Positions 48,483 to 60,720 of a stretch of 64,000 bases of DNA are shown in pieces. Under the pieces are notes generated by a model. The model worked only from the letters and a program-made list of their open reading frames with translations. It did not search any database and was not told where the DNA came from. The stretch spans positions 4,622,893 through 4,686,892 of the forward strand of contig JANVCC010000174.1 in assembly GCA_025345505.1 (NCBI GenBank), in the 5' to 3' direction. The stretch's first letter is position 1, and each line of letters begins with the position of its first letter. The position numbers were made by a program, and so were the translations under genes. This DNA comes from Todiramphus chloris collaris (Eukaryota; Chordata; Aves; Coraciiformes; Alcedinidae).

Positions 48483-48500
48483 AACAGCTGTACAGCTGTT
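48483..48500. promoter_or_regulatory. Perfect 18-bp palindrome with two CAGCTG E-boxes
   Basis: AACAGCTGTACAGCTGTT reads identically on both strands. It contains two CAGCTG E-boxes (48485-48490 and 48493-48498) 8 bp apart start to start; this core is favoured by class II bHLH dimers such as myogenic, ASCL and TCF/E-protein factors. The right flank continues into AT-rich TTAGCTAATGAG sequence, a possible homeodomain site. Confidence 0.55.
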
Positions 48501-50695
48501 TTCTGTGTAGAGACTTCTGTTAGCTAATGAGAATGTTTAAAATTTTATTGAAGAGTGTATCCTGTGATCTATAACTTACCTAATCCAAATCTCGAAGGGA
48601 TATTGAACTGCTAGAGGTTTCCAGAACCCTTGAAATGCCACCTCCTAAATTATCCAGGCTTCTTGTTTACTTCCCCCATATCTTTTTACTGCTTTCCCCA
48701 GTATATAGAATGTATTTTGATATGAAAACTGGGTAATGTACTTTAAAATAAAGAAAAAAAAAAGGCAAACCAGAACAGATAGGAGCACACAGAAGGGAGG
48801 TGTGAGGAGCCAGGGGCACTGTGTTGTTACTTGGACTTGAGCACATCAACTCTGGAGAATGTGAGAGAGAGAAAAAGATACAGGTATACCTCAAAGTATC
48901 CTACCTGCTCTTCCAAAGACAGAGGGGAAGAGGCAAGAGCAGCAAGTAGCTGCAAGCGGTACGTCTTTCGGAAAGGCTCCGATCCCGAGTGAGTTATCAC
49001 ATGGTAGACAAGGACAAAAGCAGAACCTGCAGCTGCAAAGTGCTGCTATTGTGCACTCAGACCAGCCGCCGTAGCTGGTGTGACGGGGACATTGGTACAG
49101 AAAATAAGACGTTTCCAGAGCTGGGTTGGAGCTGGTCTCCAGCACAGATACATTTTTCTGTGTGCGCAGAGGTCAGTGCAATGCACCCTGTGTTTCAGCT
49201 GGCTCCATATGTTAAACCTACCCAGCTGCGGGTCTGGGATGGGGAGAGCCCGATCCTGCTCCACAAAAGGCAGTGGAGAGCACTCCGCTGAGCCTTGGGA
49301 GGGGAAAAGGATAACCCGTCTTGCGAGGCTTTTGCGAGAGCCGCGCTGATTTACCAGGTATGCTGGTGGGAAGGTGCCTCAACTGCAGCTTCAAGCCCCG
49401 TACGCCTGCAGCTTTCTTTGTAATTAAACACTTACTGAAGTGTGCGGCTGCGTGGTTGCATTCTTAGCCCGGGGAGGGCTGTCTTGCTTGTATTTATTTT
49501 AAGACCCTGCAATAACAAAACTTCTGAAGTTCCAATGGACGCTGCAAATTTAAAAAGGGCGTATTCCACTTGACAAAAACGTTGATTTCTGTAGGAGCAA
49601 GAGCTGAAAAATCAAGTCTTTTCTTCCTGTTGGTAAATTCCCCGTGCGCTGATGCAGATTTCTATACGTGTATTCACTGTTTACGAGTGGGAGCCAAAGT
49701 TTAGGGTTTAGTGCTTTATTAGAAGAAACGTCTGCCCCGGGGAACTGGTTAGGCACTGCTTGCGTCATCGGGCACTCGAGCCACGGGAGACACTGCTGCT
49801 CCAACACAGGCTATCTGCATTCAAACAAAAAATCATAAAATGGCTATAAACATCGGCTATCAGATGATAAACAGATGCTGTTCTCGTGGTGCTTTTCATG
49901 ACCTTAAGTGTAAAAGTACCAAATTTTTTTGCAAGCTAACTACCATTTATATGGCTCGTAGTGAACGATAAAGTAGATGAAAATGATTAAATGGAACTTT
50001 CATCAGCTTCTGGAGAGACGTTTGTGAACTGTGTTGAGATGCAAACGCCTCTTAAATATGAAACAAAACGCTGCAAGTTGGCAGCACCACAAGCACGCAA
50101 CGTGCTCCTGTGTTTCATGTAGCTGAACGTCTGCTGCAAGCTGCCTGCTTTGCTTTTCAGAAGTGATGATAGTGCAGGTATTTCCCTTCTCCTTTTAAAG
50201 ACGTTTTGAAGGTAGTTACTGAGCTGACTGTTTTCCTCAAGCATTCCTATTGATTCAAACACCTGCAGTCTTCTGCTGGGCTCTTTCGTATGCTTGCTGT
50301 AGTAAATTAAATGTTTCTTCGAAATTTCTTCACCGAAATCAAGTTTCAAACACAAAAAACCATCCTTGTTCAAAACGTATTTGAGTCTAATTCATGAGAG
50401 CCTTCCGAGCTATCGACATCATCATTTTCCAGTGATCTCATCAGCATGTCAAGATCTCCCTTGTTAATGACTCTGAGAAAGCCGTGGACCCCATAAACTC
50501 CATGGCAGGTAAAGAATACAGTGAGGATTGGAAAGTGACAGATAAAGCAAATATCCTGCTCCTAAACAAACACAGCAGGACAGGAGAAGATGACAAATGA
50601 TGGGATTGTGTCAGCTTGAAAACAGATTGGACTAATGGCATGCTGGACTTTGCACTCCAGGGGATCAATACTCTATCAGGCGAGAGAGCTGGAGA

Positions 50696-50785
50696 CCTTG
50701 TGAATAGCGGCGGCGCGGACACAAGACGGATATTTGCTGAGCGCGGGCGCCTTTGGTGCTCGGGCGCGCGGGAAAATGCCAGCGT
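50696..50785. other. Small CpG cluster
   Basis: About 90 bp with a high density of CpG (GGCGGCGCGGACAC, GCTCGGGCGCGCGG) in otherwise ordinary sequence. It could be an orphan CpG island core or a minor promoter. Confidence 0.45.
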
Positions 50786-51038
50786 GAGCCTGAGAGGAGA
50801 GTTCTGTGCTGTGCGTGGGGCTTTCTCCAGGCCAAGGGGAACCTTTTCTCCTGGGAGTCTGTCCTTCAGCGCTGGATGTGGCAAGTTCTGTGTGTCTGTG
50901 GAGTCCTGGCACTGTGCAGGGGGCACTTTGCTGCTTTCCTTTACGCCTTCCCTTTTTTTGTTTGTTTTGTGCTGGTTTGTGGTTTGTTTTGTTTTCTTCT
51001 TGGGGGCAGGGGTGTGGAATTGAGTAGTTCCAAAGAGC

Positions 51039-51054
51039 AAAAAAAAAAAAAAAA
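51039..51054. repeat. A16 homopolymer
   Basis: A pure A run next to a GT-rich stretch (50948-51000). No retroposed gene body is recognised upstream, so it is not called as a processed-pseudogene tail. Confidence 0.9.
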
Positions 51055-52579
51055 GGTCTATTTCTTGGACTTTCAAGGAGTCTGTGCACATAGGAAGAAC
51101 ATATTTTTTCCTGTCTTTGTCCAATTCTATTCCCAAAACCTCCAGTTGGTTTCACTCTGTGAAACTTGGGGAAAAAATGATGGGATGCCATTTTTTTTTC
51201 TGCCATTCGTCTGCACGATGCAGAGATACACTGCTTCTTCAACACAAATATGTGTTTACATAAATACACGTGAAAAAAAATAGCTGGCAGTCATTTAGGA
51301 CAGAGATCTTGTCTGTATCTCTGAGCTGCAGGCAGTGGGTATCATGCTAAGCCCCGGGCAAGTGGGGAGTCCCACGGTCAGGAATCCTCCTGCTGTTCCC
51401 CTGGTACTGCCTCCTTGTCCGGCAGGATTTCTGCTACCTGGGCCTGCGCTAATTTCTACCTAAAGAAACATCCCCACTAGTGGGGGCCACCAGAGATGTG
51501 AGGCTGAAGATTTCATTTCAAGGGCCATGTTCTTTTCAGCTGCTGGTTTCACTGAGGACTTAAAGCTTGTGTGCAGTGTTGTGTAGATTTTCTCTGCGCT
51601 CCCATGAGCACGGAAGGCAGGGGGGGGTCTACAGGCTGTCCAAAAGGGAGCGAGCCTCGCAGATTAAGAGGGGAGTTCCCGGGGGATGAGGTGAAAAGCA
51701 GTTTAGGGCTTTCTTTTTTGGCAGAGAAGGAAGAACGTGTGCACTGCTATGTGCAACACTGAAACATCCCTGTGGTAAAAGGAAGGGAAGAGTGAAAAAT
51801 GCCTCAAAGTGAGGAAGGAGGAAGCCACTCACTGCCTCTAGGCTGGGTCCGCGCTTCTGCATCTCTCCCTGGAGCAGGCAGGAAAGCTGAGACTGCTGCT
51901 CCGAGGTGCAGGCAGCACCCGCACCTAGCGATTGCTGGTGCTCCAAAGCCTTTGGCATCACTGTCCAGATTTTACGTTTCCTACCCACCGCCACCTCCAC
52001 CTGACGTGGTTTTTAGGGGCCAGACTGTTTTCCTTCACTTTGTTCCTAAGTGAGGCTGCTGAGACTCCTCCCCGCTGACCAGCAAGTGCAGAGCCCTGCT
52101 GGCATTGCCACCCCAGGCTGCACCCTTCCTTCCCTTCCTCCCTTCCTTCTCCGGGGACCGGAGCTGCGAGTTGGGGCGGGGGGCGGCTGGCCCATGGCAG
52201 GGGGATGCTGCAGTTTTATCTATCGCCCCAGCGGCAAGGAGATCGAATCTGAAGGCTTTTGGAAGCTGCGAGTTTCCTGGTGGGCCTCTTTTGCATTTGA
52301 GCGTTCAGACTCAGTCCTGTCCCTCCTCTTTTTGAGTCTCAAAAGCTCCCAACGGCTTTGGGGGGCTGGCGGGGGGACCCCTGGGCTGGGCAGCCCTGTA
52401 AGTCATTGTGGCTCGGAGCCGCACGCTGCCTGGGGCTGGGCAGGGTTGACCCCGGGTTGTGGAGTGAAACGAGTCCCCAGGCATCTTCACGGAAAACGCA
52501 CCAAGTCTGCTCCGTCCGAGTGTGTTTTGTTGGAAATGGACATTCCTGGGGTAGAGTTCTCCCCATCCACCCGGCATGC

Positions 52580-53600
52580 TCACAAGGGTTAGCTATTTTC
52601 TGATAAATTGCACTCTCTTTAATAGCTATTAGTTGTTTACCTGAGCCAGAGAGATTAATGTCATATTGAACATGGAAAAAAAAATCATCTCTTGGACAGA
52701 CCAACGCATGCTTTTAGATTTATATGCTAATCATCGCGAGCATGAAATTAATGCTAAGGAGACGTTGCAGGAATGCTCTGCCTTGATCAAGAAAACAGAA
52801 TTAACAAACTTCAGTGTGACCTTATATATCCCATCCTAGAGATCACACCGAAGGGCTCCTGGGAATGAAGTCGGGAGGACTGCTTGTGTGAGCAAAGGTT
52901 TGGAGGACCAGCCTTGAAAATGTGTATTTTTAACTTTGAAAGGTCAGGTTCAGAACCCAGGAGATCCGTATATTGCTTGTGCTTTTCCAAGGTGTTTATT
53001 CAGCTTTAAAGTCTCTTCAGAAAGAGAAGGAAAGAAAGCCTCTTGTGTGCCTATCAGTTTCTCTGTTGATATTTCTCTCTACCCATTTGATATTTTAGAT
53101 AAATAGGCATTATCTCATCTAAAGGAACTCTTTGGAAGGCAGAGAGTGTTTTTTACTAGAGTCGAACAAGCTGCTATTTTAGATATTATATATATATAAC
53201 TGCTATGGAGAGGCGGGGTTTATATGAAGGCCATTTAATAAAAAAAAGGCAAATTAAATTCCAAGCAAAATATCCAGAAATAAATCATCAAGAAATTCAG
53301 CTATGAGCAACATAAATATTTTTAATGGTGTAGGATTTAATTAAAATCAGTTATTCTCAGTGCTGCGTAGAGGCAGTAGAATGCATACGAGTTGCAATAA
53401 CATACCTGGAGACTTTGTAAAAGAGAACAACTTAAAAATGAATGCATTTTGGCCTCTGAAAGGCTGTGCATGTTCCCTTTACTTCCCTTGTCTCATAAAC
53501 ACTGATGCAATGCAAGTTAAGAGTTGATGACATTGATGAAGCTTCAATGGAAAGATGGTACTACTGGACTGTGCAGGCAAAAAAAATAAAGCTCTGCTTT
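52580..53600. promoter_or_regulatory. Candidate conserved non-coding element block
   Basis: A kilobase of AT-rich sequence with many enhancer-like words (TTATATGCTAATCATCG, GAAATTAATGC, TTAATTAAAATCAG) and few low-complexity runs except a (TA)n stretch at about 53185-53198. No reading frame of note occurs across 52.7-53.6 kb. This is one of the most convincing candidate conserved blocks in the window on texture. Confidence 0.4.
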
Positions 53601-56600
53601 GCACATACGTCCTTCAGAAATGTGAAGGGTTGGATTAAATTCTGCGGGATGGGCTACGTACCAGCTTTCACTTCCCCTTGCTAAGACCACGGCAGCGCCG
53701 AGGCATCCGGGACAGCCTTCCAGCAGTCCTCACGGCGCACGCCGCTCCCGGGGTACCCCTTGTGCCATGTCTGAGGGTAAAGTGGGCAACTGGAAGGCCG
53801 AGGTTTCATTCCTACCTGGCCCATTCAGTAAATGAAGAGCCTGTAACAAACCATCCCCTGTGCCCCAGCCGCAAGCCGAGCCCTGCCCGCTTACCCTGCC
53901 AGGGTGGGGGCTGCCCTTGTCTTCGTACCAACAGCACATTCCAAGGGCAATAATGGGGCTGGAAGGGAAGTGTTAAGGCACAAGAGCCATTATGAAGCTG
54001 GAATTTGCTTCTTAAGTATTTTTTTGACTGACATCCTCTCCCCTCTTTCCAAGAGTACTGGGGAAGAGGGATTGCTCATATACCTTGCTTTTGTTGCTGG
54101 AGGCAAGGAGGTTAGAGAAGAGAGTTGCCAGTTAAGGATCTCTGCTCCATGGGAGCTGACCTGGCTTAAAATCAGATTTGGGGTGTGTATTGGGGAGGGA
54201 GGGGGGGAGGGCAGGCAGAAAGGAGTTTAGTCTCAGCGTTGTCTGGCTGGCTTGGTTACTGCCATGATCTCACTGCTTCTGGTTGTCAGACAGTACTAAA
54301 ATAATAGAAATGATACTCTGAGAATGAGAAAGTGAAGCCATTTTACATATATTTCAAATGTTGCCTCTGTTGTTCTGAAATTTCTTGAACACCAGCAATT
54401 TAAAACAACAAGCAGAAACCCCCTCTCTTATTATCTTTTCTCTTTTTCTTTTTTTTTTTTCCCCCCTGTAATTTATGCATAATGTGTGCTGAAAGAAGCT
54501 AGAGGAAAAAAAGGAGCGTTTTGCAATTATTTTGGCTTGTCTTCCCTTGTAACATGGTTGCTTGGACCAGGGAAATTGCACGTCATATGGGCGGTGGGGT
54601 GGGGGCAAGCTTTGAGAATCCCTAGAAATGCTTACATCTCTTTTCTGCTTAGCTTTAAAAATAAATGCATTGCTTCACGGCGGCATTAATTGGAATCAGT
54701 TGATGTATATAATAAATTAATTCCCCACTCAAGTGTCTCAAAGGAATCTACTAATGTTGTTTTGTTTAAGAAAATCAGAAAGCTTGGATTTGTCCCTGAC
54801 CAAAGCTAGCGGCCAAAGGATTCCTCACCTGTGCAGCAGAAAGAGTTTGCATCCCTGTGCGTGTTGCATGGAAAAAAAGGACACTTGGCATTTTCAGAGG
54901 CATTTTCTCTAAAATAGGAGCTCTGAAAAGAGCCTAGATGCACATTGAGTTATCTGTGGCATCTCGGGCTACTGCAGCTTGTTACCTTAACAGCCAGCTG
55001 CGCATGGAGGGAAGTATGAGCGTTGTATTTGACAAGTAAAAATGCATTGAATCTGCCACAGTCATTTGTCTTTATTGTAGCCCTAATTTGAATGAAAGCA
55101 AGTGCTAATAGAGGACACGGTTTAAGAAAATTCTGCACACTGGCATAAATATCTTGCAGAGGGAGAAAATTGTAGTATGATTTAATAGCCTGGCTTATCT
55201 TTGCTCCTGGCAAAGTTTGCTAGCGTGGCGATGCTGGCTCCCGCTGCAGTTTTAGTCAATGCATAATGCTTCCTATTCCCCTGTCCCCCCACCCTCCCCC
55301 CCAAACTTCCCCAGTGAATTCATCTCGAAATATATCGATTCCATGCTGCGCCGGAGCGGGACAGTGCCCTGCGCTGCGGAGAGCTCTCGCTGTTTCCCTT
55401 TTATGAACAGGCACAGACTGTGTCTGTCAGCACTGCTTGTCCTGTAGTACGTCTTCCTTCTGATTCACAATACGAGCCGCTCATCAGGGCGAGACAGACG
55501 TGTTAAAGTGCCATCAGGCCTGCTCGCTCGCACAGTGGTAGCCCATTGTGCTGCCATACGGGTGAGCTGGGGATGGGTTTGTCCCTTTGGAATCCTTTTT
55601 AATTATCTTTAACATGATTCCAGCTTGAAATGATATTTCAATTGAAAAGAACTTAGGGGACAATTACCTTCTTCCGCATCTTTGTAAATATTCATGTGCT
55701 GATTTGTTCAGATGGGGAGTTGGGGGTAGGAAGCAGGGCCAGGGGAAAGTGGAAAGAATCTGACGATTTTAAGTGTAAACATTAAGACCTTGGATGGAGT
55801 AGAACTGAAAGCCACCTATTTTAAAAGAGGTGTTTTAGGGCTGGTTTGATTTCTTCCTTTTAGCTTTTTTTAATGCAACGCAAAGTGAAGTGCAACTATT
55901 CTTTGACCAAATTCCACAAGTGCCAGGGCTGCAAGGATCGGTTGTGTTCTTGGGGAAGGCAACAAAATGAGAAAAACTTCCTTGTGAATAAAAATTAGCT
56001 GCTCCATGTATCCCTTTTTTTTTTTTCCTTGTTGCTCTCCTCCCCCTCTTTTCCTCTTATATTCCAGTGTAGATCCTAATATTTTACACTGTATTGAAGT
56101 GCCTGATACAAGAGCCCTTAGGGTCTATGAAACTGATTTGAGACTGCTTCTGGTTTTGGTGACTGAATGGAGATACCTGAGCAAGGCTGCAGGCTTTGCC
56201 TCTCAAATTCTGCTTAACTCTTTTTTTTCTTTCTCCCACTTTACCCATCTCCTGCATGCAACTGGGTGGTCCTTTTCAAGTACAGACCTCTGGTATCCCC
56301 GTGGGCACTCTGAGCTGGGGGCTCCCCTCCAACAGATGCTGCTGACTAGATGCTAATTTCCCTTGTGACGGTAACTTGGCAAGTTGGTGCTCGGTACTAT
56401 CTGAAGGCATTAATTCAGCTCTCTAGAGAAAGATGCTTTGTGCAATCAAACCCCTCCCAACCCTCTAAGAGAAATACTAAGGCTTTTAAGACTATGCTTT
56501 CTGGGTCCCATAGGAGACTGGGGAAAATAGAAATAATTTTAACAGCCAGGTTCTGGTTTAAAAATACGAAGACACCAAACCCTAAATAATGAAAAAGAAG

Positions 56601-58845
56601 GATACAGTTTGGTTCAGACCGCTTGTTTATTCAGTATTATTTAATTTCACAAATATTAAGTTTCCCTTTTCCATCATCAACAGCCCTCCCATGGGATGCG
56701 AGTTACCACCAACTGCATTCTTCTGAAGCCTCATTAATGTCACCAGTTGTTCACTTTGACTTATGGGCTTAAATTACCAGAGACTGGAACAAGTGTAAAT
56801 ATAGTTGGGCTGCCCATGAAAAGCCCATCCACACTTCAACCTTCTGCAGTAAACAAGGGCTGAGAAAGTCAGGAGGCTACAAATGTGGTTGGGGTATTAA
56901 GATAACTCACTCAAAAACTCCTTGACAGTAGACAGAACCTAAACCAAACAGTTTAACGATGCCAGTTGCAGTAACGTGGTAAGACCAGAAGACGCACAGG
57001 TACTGAACACAGCAGAAGCCTAGTGCCAAACAGCTAAGGAAAAGCAGGTAGATGGATGAGTGTTCCCTCGGGCCCCGCGTGTGCAGCACAGGGGCTGTTG
57101 CTGCTGACAAGGACCACAGGTGCCTGCTCGTAATGACACCAAGCAGGAGTTAGCGGGGTAGGGGGATGGAAGGTCCTTATTAATGACAGAAACCGTGGCA
57201 GATCAAATGGGAATAGTGAGGGATGCGAGACACCCCTCGGCCCATATTTCTGAAGTTATTTCTTCTACCAGAGAACGCTCAGTTAGAGCCCACCCAAGGC
57301 TGAGTGTGGCTTCACTGGTTTCTCACAGATTTTTCCATTGGCCCAAAGAATATTTACTTGAAAGCTGGGGAGAGGCACTAAACCAACAAACACCTACAGC
57401 TCGCTGTCATTCTTTACGTTCTCCTTAGATGTAGTAGTTATAAAAGCACATGTGTTGTCGACTTTTATGTTCTACGCCTTTTAAAACTTCAAGCTGTAAA
57501 ATAGAATGTAATTAGTAGTGAGATGAATGCATGTAACAGGGGTACTCCAGACTGCAGTATCAGAGGAGAGCTTCAAATAGGAGGGGGCTGAGCACTTTTG
57601 AAGAAATAAAGCAAGGGGAAAAAAGGGTTGCACACAGAGACCGTCAATCTGAGGCTGAGCAACACACGCTTGGAAGTATTTCCTGAACCTCCTAGTTTTA
57701 TAAGAGGGTTTATAACACTGGCACCATAGTGGGATGATGATTTACAGAGAAAAAAAACCAACAAACCAAACAAACAACTGTATTTGACTCACGCACTTGT
57801 GGCATAATGAACAGAGCCACAAGAGTTAAATCATTTCACATGCAGACATTAAGCTGTTAGTCCAACACTTAAGTGTTAGAAGTTTCATCTTTGCTATTTC
57901 TTCTCCAAAGAAGAGCTCTTTGGTATTCAAATTAGCGACAAGATGTCATAAACTCGTTAACATGTCAGAAGTCTTGCGTTGGGGAAAGCGACGTGGTCTC
58001 TTCCCCCCAGTTGTGTTGTGCAGCAAACCACAGCGATCGGTGCCGTGCCTGGGGGACAGGCTGGAGGAGCAGCCCAGCGCAGCCAGGGATGACTTGGCAC
58101 AGCATTACTGGGAAGTCCCGCCTGGTTTCCAGTGTAATGTGTAGTGAGCCAGGGAGACGTGAAAATGTGTGTTCGCAGCGTGCTCACACAAGTGTACATG
58201 TGGGAAGGAACCAGGACCTCAGAAGTACAAATGCTCTGGATTTGCAGATACAGCCAAGTGCTGCGGATGCAAAAGGATGCAGGACAAGCGGTGTTTTCCA
58301 GGACAAAGTTTTTCTGGGAACAGATAAAATAGATTTTTTATGGCATTGATTTTTTTTTTGTTTTTAATTTGTCTCAAATGTTTGAAATTGCAAGCTGTTT
58401 GGGCAATTACAAACTACAAATGCTAATTAAACCCAAAACAAACCAAGAAGCAATAGGAAAAAGTTCCTTGATAAGGAACAAAAGCATTTTCGTTGAGGCC
58501 TAATAGAAGTTTGAGCTTTGTCCTAAAGCTCTCTCTAGTCTGCAGTGCCTCTCGCTTATTGAATAAGTGAAATGAAGCCCTTGGCGAGAGCTAGTAAGTG
58601 TGGGACAAAGGGCAGCAGTGAAAAATGAACACAGTTTCAAAATGCAGAGAAACAGATGTGAATCTGCAGCAGAGAAAAGGAGGAAGGGAAGCCCATTACA
58701 GAGACCATACCCAGGGCAGAATTTAAAGCTGCAAAACATTTTGCTTACTGTGTTGCTACCAGCACACAGTATTTTACAGACTCGTCCTCTTCATTATCTC
58801 TGATACTGGGGTAGAGAGAGGCCGCTTTTCAAACAGTGTCGAACA
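53601..58845. other. Non-coding sequence, no gene recognised
   Basis: Alternating average-GC and AT-rich parts. AT-rich, repeat-free stretches at 54640-54760, 54930-55200 and 56600-56800 have a conserved-element look, and a CpG-containing stretch lies at 55320-55520. T-rich runs lie at about 54449-54465, 56008-56020 and 58349-58358. Frames of at most 118 codons show no domain. Confidence 0.6.
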
Positions 58846-58849
58846 TCTG

Positions 58850-60720
58850 AAGATTCCTGAGGAATATGCATCAAAAGACCTCAGGCAGGGCGGGGGGAAG
58901 GAGAAGGTGGGCGCTTATTAAGTCCTGCTAATGTTAGTGATGTATTGAGTGAAACATCATGAAAAATGAAAGCAAATCCTACTATAATCTTGACAGAACA
59001 AAAGGCTTTCAGTTAAAATAGAAAAATGCTAAGGCGGTATATATCAAACATAACTTTTATATTAAATGTGCATGTGGTAGAATATGGATCACATTATAAG
59101 AAATGTTGTTAGGCTTTTTTTTGTTTTTTTTCTTCAACCAGCACCTAAAGCTCTTGCTTGGGAAACGTTTGGACAGTGCACTGCTTTCTGTTCATAAAAT
59201 TAGATTTTCTTGTGTTTTGTAATTACGAGGGGTTTGCTCATCTGCACTTGGAAGAGAAAAAGATTTTGCTCATCGGTCATTAAGTACAAGGTTTACATGT
59301 CTAGCCTGAGAGTAGCTGTACTTCTCGTTTATCTTTTCTTGACGGGATAACACCAATATATTAAAGCAGTTATTCTTCTTTTTTAAAATCCCACCTTTTA
59401 TAACCACTCAATGGTATCAAATTTATCTGATGACTTGGTTTATGTGAGCACAACTTCCCCAATTCTAATTACTGCAACCTTTTGTTCTAAGAATAATAAA
59501 ATATAAGCCAGAGTTGGCACAGGAGCAAAGTGCCCCCTAGCAAAAGTCAAGTGCTTGCAAAGAAAATAAAACTCTCCCGTTCCTCCTTGAAGTCCAGTAG
59601 CTCTCACAACAGCAGTTGTTCCCTTTAATGCATTTAATTTGTCACAACTGGGAAAAAAAAATCATCTTTTAAAATACCTTTATCATTAAAAGTGACTGCA
59701 GTCCTCCTTGGCTCATCTAGCTTGGTGCCGAAGTCGTCATCTTGGCAGTGAGGAGAATTCATGTATTAGTTTAGGGCTCAAGCAACATAAACAAAACTCA
59801 AGTGGCTGGAGGGAAAAAAGGATCATTATGTGAGTGAAAAAAATTAAACATCTTGACTCAACAAATGCTACAGTCCTGTCTTATACCAGACTGTCTGTAT
59901 GCCAAGTTACAAAAAAGTCATCTGACTTAAGGGGGGGAGAAGGGGAAACAGGGTTTATGTTTCAGTGTGCAGAAATGTAATACAGTAAAAAAGTGGAAAG
60001 GATTTTCTAAATATGATTTCTTTTTTCAGGTCTTTTTTTTCCCCTTTTATGTCTAGAACTGTTTCCCTTTAAATATAGTTGTGGCAAATGCAAATAAGGG
60101 TTGAAAAGGAAGTTTATATTCCTTACGATAGCAGTGGAAAAACAAAACAAAACTCAAGGCAATTCTTTCTGACTGTCCAAGGAGGGCACCGTCACGTCTT
60201 GCGCCGTCTCCTAGAAAGGAACCATGACAGATCGGAGGGAAAAGATTTCTCTATCCATCTTGTTATGTCACCTCTTATAAATCAACATATCTTAATTAAT
60301 TACATTCTTTTCATACCGAGACTTTAAAATTGATGAGGGTGTGCCAGTGTGTATTTATTGCTCATTAGCTGCATGACTCTACCGAGTTTCTGTACTCTAT
60401 TCCCACAAGTTTAAAAACTTTGCTGTGGACATCTCATTTTACTTACTGTATGGATAACTGTCTCGGTCACGGTGACTTAATTGTGTTGCTATCCTGCAGC
60501 AGACATAGGAGATGCATAGAATTATTCTCTGTATATGCGTTTTTACCTGTCACGTGCATGCACATAAATATCTGTGCCTAAATGGGCATACACGGGGATC
60601 TCAGATTAATTCCACTTAAGGACAATGGCGTATTTGGGAGATCACAGATACGTGTATTTTGATCGCTTTTCTCAGTTTTAAATTAAATATTAAGCCAGCA
60701 GACAAGGGGTTAATTCTGTA
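58850..60720. promoter_or_regulatory. AT-rich candidate conserved block
   Basis: Nearly 1.9 kb of AT-rich, mostly non-repetitive sequence with very few reading frames, containing TAAT, TTAATTAATTAC, TATGCAT and CACGTGCATGCAC-type words and scattered CpGs (for example 59720-59740 and 60460-60475). The density of such words suggests several adjoining enhancers. Conservation is unproven from this sequence. Confidence 0.35.

Larger units (their letters stand above)
48501..52575. other. Non-coding sequence, no gene recognised
   Basis: Unique sequence with an AT-rich, possibly conserved stretch at 49540-50010. The 231- and 197-codon minus frames at 50441-51269 are the longest here, but they run through a GT-rich low-complexity stretch (50948-51000) and an A16 run (51039-51054), lack domains and overlap a 176-codon plus frame. 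A CCTT-type pyrimidine run lies at 52120-52151. Confidence 0.6.

Noticed and set aside
50441-51269. 231- and 197-codon minus-strand frames
   Set aside because: They run through an A16 run and GT-rich low-complexity sequence, overlap long plus-strand frames and have no domain.
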